Shown: positions 1-9,003 of the stretch, piece after piece
Layout: the number at the start of each line of letters is the position of its first letter
Numbering within the stretch: the stretch's first letter is position 1
Source: Arthrobacter zhangbolii
GTDB lineage: Bacteria > Actinomycetota > Actinomycetes > Actinomycetales > Micrococcaceae
DNA length: 64,000 nt
NCBI RefSeq assembly: GCF_022869865.1
Contig: NZ_CP094984.1
Location: 682,001-746,000, forward strand
Direction of reading: 5' to 3'
Made by a program: the position numbers and the translations under genes
Notes under the pieces: generated by a model
The model's input: only the letters and a program-made list of their open reading frames with translations
What the model was told of the DNA's origin: nothing
The model's database searches: none

Positions 1-746
1 ATCAGCACTGCGAACGCGCGGCTGACTACTCGCTCATTCAGCCGCCGGGACAAGCGCCCCGCTGCCAGGGAAGCGATGACCGCCACGGCGGCAAAGGACA
101 ACGTCAATGCCCAGTCCATGGTCAGGCCCGGCAGATGGGCGGCAAACCCCGAAGCCGAGTTGATGGCGATTACCGCCAGCGAGATTCCCACCGCCTGCTG
201 CATACCCACCCGCAGAATCAGCGTGAGGGCTGGAATGAGCAGGAAACCGCCGCCGACCCCCAGCATCCCGGTGAGGAAACCGACCACCAGGCCGACGGTG
301 AGCCCGCGGACGAGCATCCCGCGGATGGCCGCTTCCGGGCTTTCTCCCGCCGGGCTTTCCCCCGGAGGGCGGGCGGTCCGCGCCGCCGCCCCGACGCGGC
401 TGGCCAGCAGCATTCGGACGGCGGCAAGCACCATCATCCCGGCGAAGAACAGCATCAGGACGTCCGGATCCAGGCGTTCAGCAACGGCGGCGCCGGCCCA
501 TGATGCAGGAATCCCCGCCGCACCAAGAACGGCCACCAGGCGCCAGTTGATGCCAACATGCCGGCGGGGGAGCAGGCCCGCCAGCGACGACAGTCCCACC
601 ACAATCAGCGAGGTGGGAACGGCATCCTCCGGGTCCAGGCCCACCAGGTATACGAGCGCCGGTACGGCAATGATGGCACCGCCCGCCCCGGTCAGGCCCA
701 CCACGGCGCCGACGACGAGGGCAACTGCCACTCCGACCACACTCAT
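1..746 (-). CDS. TauE/SafE-type sulfite/sulfonate exporter family permease (partial at window edge)
   Basis: A hydrophobic protein whose C-terminus lies beyond the left edge; about 248 codons are visible. The reading begins MSVVGVAVALVVGAVVG and keeps the family signature of two related halves, each with a glycine-rich turn: GLTGAGGA near residues 17-24 and GMLGVGGGFLL in the second half. A charged, proline-rich loop separates them. TauE/SafE proteins are 8-TM inner-membrane permeases proposed to export sulfite or organosulfur anions; the actual substrate here is unknown. ATG at 746 is taken as the start; an in-frame GTG at 755 is possible. It diverges from the gluconokinase gene, sharing a 151-bp control region. 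Confidence 0.85.
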   Translation of the reverse strand, partial: MSVVGVAVALVVGAVVGLTGAGGAIIAVPALVYLVGLDPEDAVPTSLIVVGLSSLAGLLPRRHVGINWRLVAVLGAAGIPASWAGAAVAERLDPDVLMLFFAGMMVLAAVRMLLASRVGAAARTARPPGESPAGESPEAAIRGMLVRGLTVGLVVGFLTGMLGVGGGFLLIPALTLILRVGMQQAVGISLAVIAINSASGFAAHLPGLTMDWALTLSFAAVAVIASLAAGRLSRRLNERVVSRAFAVL

Positions 747-813
747 GGACTCCACGCTCGCACCGGGGGAGCCCGCAGACTAGGCGGCGCCGTCGCCGGC
801 CATTCAGTCGTGC

Positions 814-884
814 TATCTTTTGGGAAGATAAATCTGATTTATTGTCGCTTCGGTCACACAAGTCAGATGTAATGACGCGTCTGA
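814..884 (+). promoter_or_regulatory. Divergent control region upstream of gluconokinase with two inverted repeats
   Basis: Two dyads sit between the divergent permease and gluconokinase genes. The first is TATCTT-N5-AAGATA at 814-830. The second is TCAGA-N12-TCTGA at 863-867/880-884, about 14-35 bp upstream of the gntK ATG, with a possible -10 TGTAAT (868-873) between its arms. The position fits an operator for a GntR-family gluconate repressor, but no binding motif is recognised with certainty. Confidence 0.35.
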
Positions 885-897
885 GGAGTCTATTGTC

Positions 898-1419
898 ATG
901 TCGTCGGCAAACCCGGGTGTTCCCCCGCTGATCGTGATGGGGGTGCAGGGGTGTGGGAAATCCACCTCCGGACGCGCCATTGCAGAAGCGCTGTCCCTGC
1001 CCTTCATCGACGGGGATGATCTGCATCCGCTCAGTAACAAGGCAAAGATGGCCTCCGGCCACCCGCTGACGGACGCTGACCGCGAACCCTGGCTGGCAGC
1101 CATCGGTACCGCCCTGGCCGAGGGACTCAGCCGCGGACAATCCACCGTCATCGCCTGCTCGGCCCTGAAACGCCGGTACCGGGACCTGATCCGCTCCTTC
1201 GCGCCCCGGACGCGGTTTGTGCACCTTGCCGGGAACCGCGGCCTGATCGCCGAACGCCTCTCGCACCGGAACCACGAATACATGCCTCCTGCGCTGCTCG
1301 ATTCCCAGTTCGAAACACTGGAACCGCTGGAAGCTGATGAAGCAGGCATCCCGGTGGACATCAACCTCACGCCCGAGGAAATTGCCGCCGTCGTGGCAAC
1401 CGCGCTCACCAGCCGCTGA
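898..1419 (+). CDS. gntK: Gluconokinase
   Basis: A 173-residue cytoplasmic P-loop kinase that phosphorylates D-gluconate to 6-phosphogluconate with ATP, feeding the pentose phosphate route. The Walker A motif GVQGCGKST lies at residues 15-23, followed by the substrate segment FIDGDDLHP, and CSALKRRYRD mid-protein, all typical of GntK. Length matches the family (about 165-175). A GAGGAG ribosome site lies 9-14 bp upstream of ATG. The gluconate permease gene follows after 43 bp, so the two form a small uptake-and-phosphorylation operon. A candidate regulator (7170-7892) lies 6 kb away rather than adjacent. Confidence 0.95.
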   Translation: MSSANPGVPPLIVMGVQGCGKSTSGRAIAEALSLPFIDGDDLHPLSNKAKMASGHPLTDADREPWLAAIGTALAEGLSRGQSTVIACSALKRRYRDLIRSFAPRTRFVHLAGNRGLIAERLSHRNHEYMPPALLDSQFETLEPLEADEAGIPVDINLTPEEIAAVVATALTSR

Positions 1420-1462
1420 CTTCCCTCCCCCTAACCAACCGTTTTATCCAGATAGGACAACG

Positions 1463-2866
1463 ATGACCGATCTAGAGCTCAACTGGACGTTGAGTACTCC
1501 CGGCCTGCTCCTCATCGCCGTGGCCGCCATTGCGCTGCTGCTGGTGATGATCATGAAGTTCCGCATTCATGCCTTCCTGTCACTGATCACGGTCAGCCTG
1601 CTGACCGCCGTCGCCACCGGAATCCCGGCCTCGGGAATTGTGCCCACACTAACGTCCGGGTTCGGCTCCACGCTGGGCAGCGTTGCCCTGCTGGTGGGCC
1701 TGGGCGCCATGCTCGGGCGGATGCTCGAGGTCTCCGGCGGTGCCGAGGTCCTCACCAACGCGCTGATCAACAAGTTCGGCCAGAAGCGGGCCTCGCTGGC
1801 CCTGTCCATCGCGTCGCTGATGTTCGGCTTCCCGATCTTCTTTGACGCCGGCCTGGTGGTCATGCTGCCGATCATCTTCACCGTTGCCCGCCGGATGGGC
1901 GGCTCACTGCTGACCTACGGTTTCCCGGCTGCCGCCGCGTTCTCCGTGATGCACGTTTTTGTGCCGCCGCACCCCGGCCCCGTGGCTGCCACGGGCCTGC
2001 TGGGCGCCGACGTCGGGCTCGTCCTGATCTTCGGCCTGCTGGTTGCCATTCCCACCTGGTACCTGGCCGGTTACCTGTTCGGCACCTTCCTGGGCAAGAA
2101 GTTTGTCCTCCCGGTCCCGTCCATCCTGGACGCACCCACCGGCTCGGCGGAATCCGAGTTCCGGTCCGCTCCGAAGCTGGGCACCATCGTGACCCTGCTG
2201 ATGCTTCCCTTCTTCCTGATCTTCCTGAACACCGGCCTGAACATGCTGGCCACTGCCGAAGTGGTCTCCCTGGAGGACGGCTGGGTGCAGATCCTGCGGA
2301 CCCTGGGCGAAACCCCCGTGGCCCTGCTGATCACGGTGTTCCTTGCCATGTGGCTGCTGGGCCGCCGCCAGGGCAAAAAAGGAACCCTCATTGAAACGGT
2401 GGTGGACAGCGCCCTGGGCCCGGTCTGCTCCATCATCCTGATCACCGGTGCCGGCGGAATGTTCGGCGGGGTGCTGCGCGCCTCCGGAATCGGCAACGCC
2501 ATTGCCGAATCGCTGGACGCCATCGGACTTCCGGTCATTGTGGCCGGCTTCCTGATCGCCGCCATTGTGCGGCTGGCGCAGGGCTCGGCCACAGTGGCGC
2601 TGACCACCGCCGCGGCGCTGGTCCAGCCCGTGGTGATGGACAGCCCCGACTTCAATGCCGTGCAGGTGGTGGCCATTGTGCTGGCACTGGCGGGCGGATC
2701 GGTCTTCGCAGGACACGTCAATGACTCAGGCTTCTGGCTGGTCAGCCGCTTCTTCCAGATGGATACCAAGACCACGCTGAAGACGTGGACCGTGGGCCAG
2801 GCGCTGATCGGCGTCGTCGGCTTCGCCTTCGCGCTGGTGATCTACCTGGTGGCCTCCGGGTTCTAA
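1463..2866 (+). CDS. gntP: Gluconate:H+ symporter, GntP family
   Basis: A polytopic inner-membrane protein of 467 residues with about 12-14 hydrophobic segments, importing gluconate (or a related sugar acid) by proton symport. Family features include the early segment IPASGIVPTLTSGFGSTLGSV-like region, FGFPIFFDAGLVV, FVPPHPGP (the conserved proline/histidine motif of GntP permeases) and GHVNDSGFW near the C-terminus. ATG 1463 is preceded by AGGACAAC as ribosome site; upstream in-frame ATGs fall inside gntK and are unlikely starts. The gene ends at a strong terminator. The two-gene layout with gntK makes gluconate the best substrate guess. Confidence 0.93.
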   Translation: MTDLELNWTLSTPGLLLIAVAAIALLLVMIMKFRIHAFLSLITVSLLTAVATGIPASGIVPTLTSGFGSTLGSVALLVGLGAMLGRMLEVSGGAEVLTNALINKFGQKRASLALSIASLMFGFPIFFDAGLVVMLPIIFTVARRMGGSLLTYGFPAAAAFSVMHVFVPPHPGPVAATGLLGADVGLVLIFGLLVAIPTWYLAGYLFGTFLGKKFVLPVPSILDAPTGSAESEFRSAPKLGTIVTLLMLPFFLIFLNTGLNMLATAEVVSLEDGWVQILRTLGETPVALLITVFLAMWLLGRRQGKKGTLIETVVDSALGPVCSIILITGAGGMFGGVLRASGIGNAIAESLDAIGLPVIVAGFLIAAIVRLAQGSATVALTTAAALVQPVVMDSPDFNAVQVVAIVLALAGGSVFAGHVNDSGFWLVSRFFQMDTKTTLKTWTVGQALIGVVGFAFALVIYLVASGF

Positions 2867-2880
2867 CCGCAGGACATGCA

Positions 2881-2918
2881 AAGGGCGGACAGGCCGGAAG
2901 GCCCGTCCGCCCTTTTCG
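2881..2918 (+). terminator. Rho-independent terminator after gntKP
   Basis: AAGGGCGGAC (2881-2890) pairs perfectly with GTCCGCCCTT (2905-2914); an inner GGCC/GGCC extends the stem after one mismatch around a GGAA loop. T-rich sequence (TTTTCGTT) follows. It lies 14 bp past the gntP stop and just before the end of the convergent DUF2252 gene, so it may act in both directions, though the T tract favours the plus strand. Confidence 0.85.
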
Positions 2919-2940
2919 TTCAGCGGAGCCAGGATCGGTG

Positions 2941-4377
2941 CTACACCCCTTCAACCGCACGCAGCCGGCCCGAGCGCACTGCCGCAGCGAAAGCGGAGTA
3001 ATCCTGCTCGTTTTGGTCGGCGTACCGTTCGCAGAAGCCGGCCACCGAGTTGTCGAACTTATCGCTTTTGCCCAAATAAGCGGAAATCGCAACGGGGTCC
3101 CCGGACCGGGCATGCGCCCGCGCCAGGGTCCAACCGCAGATCCGGGCATAAAGCTCCATACCGTAGGGCTTCATCGCCTCAACGGCTATGGAACCCTTCA
3201 TATCCCTCAGCTGGCGCCAGTAGAGGTAGCGGTTGTCCTGTACGCCCCTGGTCCAGCCCAGGAAAATATCGCTTGCCGCCTGGATTATGCGTTGGCCCTG
3301 CACCACCCGGGCGCCCGGCTGCCGGTACTTGCTTTTGGGGAGGTGGTCCTCCAGGACGGAGCGGGTGGCTTCCTTGACCTGCAGGAACAGCGGATCACCG
3401 GCATCGCGGCCCTGCAACAACACGATGAAGCTCCGGGTACCCACGCTGCCGACTCCCACCGCCTTGCGGGCGACGTCGACCACCTCGAAGCGCTCAAGGA
3501 GCTGGCGCCGATCTTCCTGCAGGCTGGCCCGGTAGGACCGGAGCTGGTCCCGGATGGCTGTTTCCATTTCCTCGGCCGTCAACCCCCATGAAACTTCGAG
3601 CTCCCTCAGGGGAACGATGATGGGCGGCCGGCTAAGAATCCGGTATGACCCGTCTACCTCTTCGGCCAGCTTTGACAGTGCATGCAGGCTGTCCCGGGAA
3701 CGGGCCTTCCGGGCTGTCTCCTTGGCCGTCCTTTTGACGTGTTTGGCGGCCTTCTTGTCTGCCTTGCCCTTGCCGGACTCCGCTGCGCGCCGGATGGTTT
3801 CCGCAACGTCCTGCTCCGCCAGATGGGCGTACCAAATGTCCATGGTGTCCATGTGCGCGAAGTCCTGCATTGCTTCCCGATAGGACCGAACCGCGGCCCC
3901 GGTGACCGTCCGGGTCTCTTCCGTGGAGAAGCCGTTGTTCCGGGCTGCGATGGTGAAACTCGCGGCCAGCCGCAGAACGTCATATTCAAACGGACCCGGA
4001 AGTGTCTCGTCGAAATCGTTCAGGTCGAACATCAGCGCCCGTTCCGGTGAGGCGAAGACCCCGAAATTGGACAGGTGCGCGTCCCCGCACAGCTGGACCG
4101 TCAGGCCCGCGCGCGGCATATCCCTGAGATCGGCGGCCATGACCTTGGCCGTGCCGCGGTAGAAGGTGAACGGCGAAGCGAGCATCCGGCCGTGCCGCAC
4201 CGGCACCAGATCCGGATCGCGGGTGCGGTTTTGTGCCTCGATGAGCGTCACCGGGTCCGGGCGGCCCGATGCAGGCCCCCACCCCTGATGGGCGGAAACG
4301 GAAGTCGATTGTCGGAGGTCCTTGCCTGCTGCCGCCCGCTCCGCGACAGTGGGACGGGTGGTTTGGGTGCTTCCCAT
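2941..4377 (-). CDS. DUF2252 family protein
   Basis: A soluble 478-residue protein of unknown function, usual family length. It has the hallmark motifs of DUF2252: RHGRM (61-65) with FTFYRGTA (70-77), LCGDAHLSNFGVF (97-109) and FDLNDFDETLPGPFEYDVLRLAAS from 117. The GDAH-x-NFG and DLNDFDE motifs resemble the active-site loops of the kinase/phosphotransferase fold, so an ATP-dependent phosphotransferase role has been suggested for the family, but no reaction is established. A Lys/Arg/Ala-rich stretch lies in mid-protein (GKGKADKKAAKHVKRTAKE). It appears monocistronic and convergent with gntP. Confidence 0.9.
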   Translation of the reverse strand: MGSTQTTRPTVAERAAAGKDLRQSTSVSAHQGWGPASGRPDPVTLIEAQNRTRDPDLVPVRHGRMLASPFTFYRGTAKVMAADLRDMPRAGLTVQLCGDAHLSNFGVFASPERALMFDLNDFDETLPGPFEYDVLRLAASFTIAARNNGFSTEETRTVTGAAVRSYREAMQDFAHMDTMDIWYAHLAEQDVAETIRRAAESGKGKADKKAAKHVKRTAKETARKARSRDSLHALSKLAEEVDGSYRILSRPPIIVPLRELEVSWGLTAEEMETAIRDQLRSYRASLQEDRRQLLERFEVVDVARKAVGVGSVGTRSFIVLLQGRDAGDPLFLQVKEATRSVLEDHLPKSKYRQPGARVVQGQRIIQAASDIFLGWTRGVQDNRYLYWRQLRDMKGSIAVEAMKPYGMELYARICGWTLARAHARSGDPVAISAYLGKSDKFDNSVAGFCERYADQNEQDYSAFAAAVRSGRLRAVEGV

Positions 4378-4585
4378 GGTCCGCGGCCTCTCTGCAGCAG
4401 TTCGCTGCTTCCCTCGGTCAGGCCCTGCGGGGTCAGGTTACCGCCGGCGATCTTCCTTAGGCCAGCGGTGAGCCCAAACCTCCGCCCTCGACCCTCACGG
4501 TGCACGCATCCCGGAAGGTGAGTACGGGGCAGGCCCGACCGCCCCCGCCCCGTGAACGCCTGATCCAACAGCTACGGAGGACAGG

Positions 4586-5782
4586 ATGGCCCCGCTATTG
4601 CTCGCAGCCGCGGTAATGCTGGCCTACAGCGCCTTTTCGTCGCCATTGAGCCGGCACGGCGTGACCAGCGCGATGGTGTTCGTGCTCGCCGGGACCATCC
4701 TGGGCGCGACGCTCGGCGGATCGGCCCACGTGGAAGGCCACACGGTTGAGCGGCTGGCAGAACTGGCCCTGGTCTTCCTTCTCTTTACCGACGCCGCACG
4801 GCTGGATCTTGGCGTCCTGAGGCACAGTCTTGGCTGGCCGGGTCGGTTACTGCTCATTGGCCTCCCGCTGACCCTCGTGCTTGGGTTCGGGGCAGGATTT
4901 CTCCTCTTCCCGGAGCTTCCGCTCGCCAGCGTCTTCCTCCTGTCCGCGATGCTCTGCGCCACCGATGCGGCGCTGGGCCAGCGCGTGGTCGAAGACCCGG
5001 CCGTGCCGGGCCCGGTACGCCAGGCACTGACCGTGGAGAGCGGCCTGAACGACGGTATTGCCGTGCCCTTCTTCCTGGTGGCCCTGGACATCACCATGGC
5101 ACCGCTGGAGGGCAGCCTCCCCTCGGCAGTCGCGGCCGCCATTGCCGGGCAACTCGGGTGGGGCCTGCTGGCCGGGGTTGGGGTGGGAGCCGCTGGCGGG
5201 TACCTGCTGCGGGCTGCGGCGGAGAGGATTCAGCCCGAATGGCGCCAGCCGTTTAGCCTGGCCGTTGCCCTGGGCGCGTATGCGGCAGCGGTATCCCTCG
5301 GTGGCAGTGCCTTCATCGCGGCGTTTGTGGGCGGTATGGCGTTCCGTCTGGCCTCCGGCCCCGGGATCGTGGCGCCCACCCGCTTCACCGCGGAAACGGG
5401 GCAGGTGCTGGCGGCGGCAACCTGGATGATCTTCGGTGCCGTTGCAATTCTGGCCGCACTGCCGCACATTACCTGGCAGGTGATTGCCTACGCCGTGCTG
5501 AGTCTCACCGTTATCCGGATGCTGCCGGTCGCCGTCGCACTGCTGGGCAGTGGGGCCCCCTGGCAGACCAGGGCCTTTATCGGCTGGTTTGGCCCGAGAG
5601 GACTGGCCTCGGTGGTGTTCGGGCTGTTGGCCTTTGAGCGCGGAACCCCGGAAGCGACCACGCTTATCACCACTGTGGCCGTGACCGTGGGACTGAGCGT
5701 TTTCGCCCATGGGTTCTCGGCCAAACCGCTCGTAGCGGCTTTCCAACGATGGACCGCTGCAAACCCCGGCGGGCCGGGTTAG
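4586..5782 (+). CDS. Cation:proton antiporter, CPA1/NhaP-type
   Basis: A 398-residue integral membrane protein with about 12 hydrophobic segments and no large C-terminal tail. TM segment sequences such as LALVFLLFTDAARLDL, MLCATDAALGQRVVEDPAVP and VESGLNDGIAVPF carry the acidic residues (the TDA and ESGLNDG motifs) used for ion exchange in the CPA superfamily. It probably swaps cytoplasmic Na+ or K+ for H+. ATG 4586 follows a good CGGAGGACAGG ribosome site. The 208 bp upstream hold no other feature I can support. The GNAT gene starts 9 bp after its stop. Confidence 0.88.
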   Translation: MAPLLLAAAVMLAYSAFSSPLSRHGVTSAMVFVLAGTILGATLGGSAHVEGHTVERLAELALVFLLFTDAARLDLGVLRHSLGWPGRLLLIGLPLTLVLGFGAGFLLFPELPLASVFLLSAMLCATDAALGQRVVEDPAVPGPVRQALTVESGLNDGIAVPFFLVALDITMAPLEGSLPSAVAAAIAGQLGWGLLAGVGVGAAGGYLLRAAAERIQPEWRQPFSLAVALGAYAAAVSLGGSAFIAAFVGGMAFRLASGPGIVAPTRFTAETGQVLAAATWMIFGAVAILAALPHITWQVIAYAVLSLTVIRMLPVAVALLGSGAPWQTRAFIGWFGPRGLASVVFGLLAFERGTPEATTLITTVAVTVGLSVFAHGFSAKPLVAAFQRWTAANPGGPG

Positions 5783-5791
5783 GATCGCCGC

Positions 5792-6370
5792 GTGAATAAC
5801 ATCAGCGATCTGCAGGACTGGTCCGCCTCTCTGCTCACGGGCGAGCGGGTCCGCTTCCGTGAACTGCGGGAGCAGGACCTGCGGCACCTCGCCGAGTGGT
5901 GGAATGACCCGGCTCAGACCATCCTGCAGCAAAACCGGGTGGTTGCACGGCCGGAGGAATCCGCAGCAGCCATGTTCCGGACCTGGAGCAAAAACGAGTC
6001 ACCCTCAGGATTCGGCTACAGCATTGTGAACCCTGCCGAGCGGCTGGTGGGGCATATCAGCGTCTGGGGCATCGCGGTGCCCGAGCGGATTGCCACCGTG
6101 GCGATCATCATCGGCCCGGAATTCCAGGACCAGGGCATAGGCCGGGAAGCGCTGCGGCTGGGCCTGCGGATTGTGTTCGAGGAAATGGGGGCGCACAAAG
6201 CGGAACTGCAGACCTGGTCCTACAACCATCGGGCGCTGCACCTCTACACGTCACTGGGATTCGCTGAAGAGGGCCGCCGCCGAGCCGCGGTGTTCCACCG
6301 CGGAGCCTTCCACGACCAGGTGCTGCTGGGCATGCTGGCGGACGAGTACCGGGCTTCCGCCGCCGGGTAG
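5792..6370 (+). CDS. GNAT family N-acetyltransferase (RimJ/RimL-like)
   Basis: A 192-residue soluble acyl-CoA-dependent acetyltransferase. Residues 20-45 (GERVRFRELREQDLRHLAEWWNDP) match the N-terminal region of the RimJ/RimL-type Acetyltransf_3 group, and IIGPEFQDQGIGREALRL is the acetyl-CoA pyrophosphate-binding loop (Q/RxxGxG/A). The substrate, an N-terminal amine or small molecule, cannot be told. Start GTG 5792 is supported by TTAGGA 7 bp upstream. It is close behind the antiporter gene and may share its transcript. It ends 4 bp from the stop of the convergent hydrolase. Confidence 0.88.
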   Translation: MNNISDLQDWSASLLTGERVRFRELREQDLRHLAEWWNDPAQTILQQNRVVARPEESAAAMFRTWSKNESPSGFGYSIVNPAERLVGHISVWGIAVPERIATVAIIIGPEFQDQGIGREALRLGLRIVFEEMGAHKAELQTWSYNHRALHLYTSLGFAEEGRRRAAVFHRGAFHDQVLLGMLADEYRASAAG

Positions 6371-6374
6371 GGGG

Positions 6375-7160
6375 CTAGCGGGGCAGAGCGGGCGAGGGTG
6401 CCGCGATGCTGGCCAGCCAGTCATTTACGAGCGCCGAAACCACTGCGGGGCGCTCCATGTAAAGGTGGTGGCCTGCGGCGTCGAGCACGGCAAAGGTCCC
6501 GCGCACATAGTGATCCCGCAGCGCCAGGCCGTCCTCATACCCGGTGACGTGGTCCTGCCGTCCGAAGATATGCAGCGACGGCGCCTCGAACGGTTCCGGA
6601 TACGCTTGCTCCGGTTCCCGCTGCAGCGCGTAGTCCGCGGCAATCCGTTCGGTCACCTGCGGATCCGTTCCGCGCAGGCCGGGAAGGACAAACTCGTTGA
6701 ACGCGGCAAGCGTGTCCGGAGTCTGGATCACGGCAATACCCAGGAAATCGCCGTCGACCACCTGCTCGGGAAGATCCGCACGGATGACGGCGGGTGCGGG
6801 GAGTACCCGCTCGTTGTGGTCGGCAGTGAAGACGGCCCCGAGCGTGGCGAGCCCGAGCACCTGGCTGCGCATCGTGTGGGCCACATGGCGGGCAATCATG
6901 CCGCCGAAGGAATGTCCGATGATCGCGAACGGCTCCTCACCCAGCAGCTGCCGAAGTTCGTTGACGACGCCGTCGGCCACCTCCTGGGCGCTCGCAACGG
7001 ATCCGGGAACCGCCTGCGCGGTCCACGGCAGGTCGAGGTAGATGCGCCGCCACGGGCCCTCGGCCAGTGAGGCGTCCAGGGGCAGCATGCTGCGGTGGTC
7101 CAGCTCGAACCCGTGCACCAGAACCAGCGGCCTGCCCTGCCCAACCTCATGCGCTATCAC
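6375..7160 (-). CDS. Alpha/beta hydrolase
   Basis: A 261-residue soluble alpha/beta-hydrolase fold protein. It shows the oxyanion strand LVLVHGFELDHRSM (residues 14-27), the nucleophile elbow IIGHSFGGM (serine of GHSFGG), an acid on IFGRQDHVTG and the catalytic histidine in AAGHHLYMERP near the C-terminus, so the triad looks intact. Substrate unknown. GTG at 7160 is the start, 9 bp after the stop of the upstream FCD regulator gene, which implies co-transcription with it and perhaps control by it. Confidence 0.88.
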   Translation of the reverse strand: MIAHEVGQGRPLVLVHGFELDHRSMLPLDASLAEGPWRRIYLDLPWTAQAVPGSVASAQEVADGVVNELRQLLGEEPFAIIGHSFGGMIARHVAHTMRSQVLGLATLGAVFTADHNERVLPAPAVIRADLPEQVVDGDFLGIAVIQTPDTLAAFNEFVLPGLRGTDPQVTERIAADYALQREPEQAYPEPFEAPSLHIFGRQDHVTGYEDGLALRDHYVRGTFAVLDAAGHHLYMERPAVVSALVNDWLASIAAPSPALPR

Positions 7161-7169
7161 CGGATCATC

Positions 7170-7892
7170 CTAGGGCAGCTGCGTAAAAATCCGCGGTTCG
7201 TCGGCCCAGACACTGCCAACTTCCTCCATGGTGCGGCGCATGATCTTGTCCATGGCACTGCGGGCGGCCTCGGGGTCGCCCCCCGATATCGCGTCGGCAA
7301 CGTCCATGTGCAGCTGCAGGGCCTCCTCATGCGGGCGCTCGGGCATCAGCCCGTAGTCGGTCCGGCCACGCAGCACTTCGGCGATCATCGACTGCATCCG
7401 GGCAAACATCTCATTGCCCGAAGCTGCGAGCACCAGCCCGTGATAGTGGATGTCCAGGTCCAGGAACTGCTGCAGGTCTCCGGCGCGTCCCACGGAACGC
7501 ATCTTGGCGGCGACGGCCATCAGCTCGGCGCCGAGATCGGAGGGGGCATGCCGGGCGGCGAGTTCCGCGGCGGCGGGTTCGACGGCGGAGCGCAGCTCCG
7601 TAAGTGAGCGCAGCTGGGCCCCCTTGCCGGCCGCGGCCAGCCGCCAGCGGATCACGGAGGGGTCAAAGACATTCCAGCTGGTTTCGGGCAGGACCCGGAT
7701 GCCGACGCGCTTGACGCTTTCCACCAGGCCCAGGGACTGCAGCACGCGCACGGCTTCACGGGCTACGGAACGGGACACCTGCAGCTCGGTCTCGAGGTGC
7801 TCGGAGTGCATGGTGTCACCGGCCGCGAGGTCGCCGGAAATAATCCGGGTGCCCACGGATTCAATGACGAGGTTATGCAGCCTTGACGTCAT
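7170..7892 (-). CDS. GntR family transcriptional regulator, FadR/FCD type
   Basis: A 240-residue repressor-type protein: an N-terminal winged helix-turn-helix (residues about 5-75, with MHSEHLETELQVSRSVAREAVRVLQSLGLVES) and a C-terminal FCD ligand domain. Metal-binding-type residues are visible (DLDIHYHGLVLAASGN, and later LQLHMDVADAI). The sequence is of the kind that controls gluconate genes in other actinobacteria, so it may act on gntKP 6 kb away; this is inference. A 10-bp palindrome GATTCGAATC (7904-7913) just upstream of its ATG could be an autoregulatory site. The 211 bp up to the next gene otherwise show nothing firm. Confidence 0.88.
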   Translation of the reverse strand: MTSRLHNLVIESVGTRIISGDLAAGDTMHSEHLETELQVSRSVAREAVRVLQSLGLVESVKRVGIRVLPETSWNVFDPSVIRWRLAAAGKGAQLRSLTELRSAVEPAAAELAARHAPSDLGAELMAVAAKMRSVGRAGDLQQFLDLDIHYHGLVLAASGNEMFARMQSMIAEVLRGRTDYGLMPERPHEEALQLHMDVADAISGGDPEAARSAMDKIMRRTMEEVGSVWADEPRIFTQLP

Positions 7893-8103
7893 GCGGCGGC
7901 CGGGATTCGAATCACCAGATCATTCTATGCATTGGGTTCTTTCCTGCGCTCCGGACGTTCCGGGCGGCTGCGGAATATCAAATTCGGCATGCACTTATTT
8001 TGATGGTTTATTCCCGCTCCGCCGGACGCGTAAAACGGTTGTGCATTCCCCCGCGCAGTCATAGCGTGACCGGACAATTTCGGCTCGAGAAGGAGCAATT
8101 CCC

Positions 8104-8955
8104 ATGTCCGCTAACAGCACTGAGCTTTACGGCGTTTTCGCCGCCACAGGGAAACAGGGTTCAGCGACCGCCGAGGCCCTGCTGGAGCAGGGTGCCCGGG
8201 TCCGCGCCCTTGTGCGGCGGACGGATTCTCAGCAGGCCAGGGACCTGGAAGCACGCGGCGCCGAGGTGGTCCTGGCGGACCTGGACCGCCCGGAGACGCT
8301 CCGTCCGGCCATGGAGGGTTTGGACGCACTGTGGTTTATGACCACCATGAACACTCCCGCCGGTCCGGCCGGGGAGCCGCCCATGGCCAAGGCGCTCGGT
8401 GATGCCGCCGTGGAGGCCGGCGTCCGGCGCCTGGTCTTCAGTTCCGTGGACGGCGCCGAACGGAACAGCAGCGTGCCGCACTTCGACAGCAAGTACGACG
8501 CCGAGCAATACCTGCGGGAGCTGCCCGTGGGGCTCACCGTGGTTCGTCCGGTCTTTTTTATGGAGAACCTGCCGTATCTTTCCACAGTAGAGGACGGGGA
8601 AACGGTGCTGCGGATGCCCCTGCCGGACGGGATTCCGCTGCAGATGGTGGCCGTGCGCGACGTCGGCCGGGTGGCCGCTGCGGCGCTGCTGGACCCGTCA
8701 GCGGTACCCGGCGGCGCGCTAGGCATCGCCGGAGACGAACTGACCGGAAGCGAGATAGCGAATGTGCTCGGTGCCACCGCCGGCCGGCCCGGACGGTATG
8801 AGGCGCTTCCCCTGGAGTCGCTGGAGGGACAGGCTGACTCGCAGGCGATGTTCCGCTGGTTCGGTGAGCTGCCTGCCTATCAGGGGGACTTCGAGGCAAC
8901 CAACACGCTGGCCGGCGGTGCGCTGGACCTGGACGGCTGGTTGGCCACCCGCTGA
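8104..8955 (+). CDS. NmrA family NAD(P)-binding protein
   Basis: A 283-residue atypical short-chain dehydrogenase/reductase with the N-terminal Rossmann motif GVFAATGKQGSATAEALL (GxxGxxG variant), ALVRRTDS after beta-2, and the central VRRLVFSSVDGAERNSSVPHFDSKYDAEQYLRE, where the usual YxxxK is shifted as in NmrA-like NAD(P)H sensors and quinone-reductase-like proteins. It ends with a region around residues 240-270 typical of the family. Role: redox sensing or NADPH-dependent reduction; substrate unknown. Ribosome site GAGAAGGAG lies just upstream of ATG. Confidence 0.85.
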   Translation: MSANSTELYGVFAATGKQGSATAEALLEQGARVRALVRRTDSQQARDLEARGAEVVLADLDRPETLRPAMEGLDALWFMTTMNTPAGPAGEPPMAKALGDAAVEAGVRRLVFSSVDGAERNSSVPHFDSKYDAEQYLRELPVGLTVVRPVFFMENLPYLSTVEDGETVLRMPLPDGIPLQMVAVRDVGRVAAAALLDPSAVPGGALGIAGDELTGSEIANVLGATAGRPGRYEALPLESLEGQADSQAMFRWFGELPAYQGDFEATNTLAGGALDLDGWLATR

Positions 8956-9003
8956 GGGAAGCCGCAGGCACGCCTTCTTACGGGCAGAGCGTGCGGAGGG
9001 AAC

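Noticed and set aside
7904-7913. GATTCGAATC with flanking GGTG/CCGG, resembling a tRNA T-arm
   Set aside because: The flanks do not form a T stem and no acceptor, D or anticodon arms can be built; kept only as a possible regulator palindrome.
8968-8994. GCACGC/GCGTGC hairpin between the NmrA-type and ppk2 genes as a terminator
   Set aside because: Only 6 bp, 15-nt loop, no T tract on either strand.
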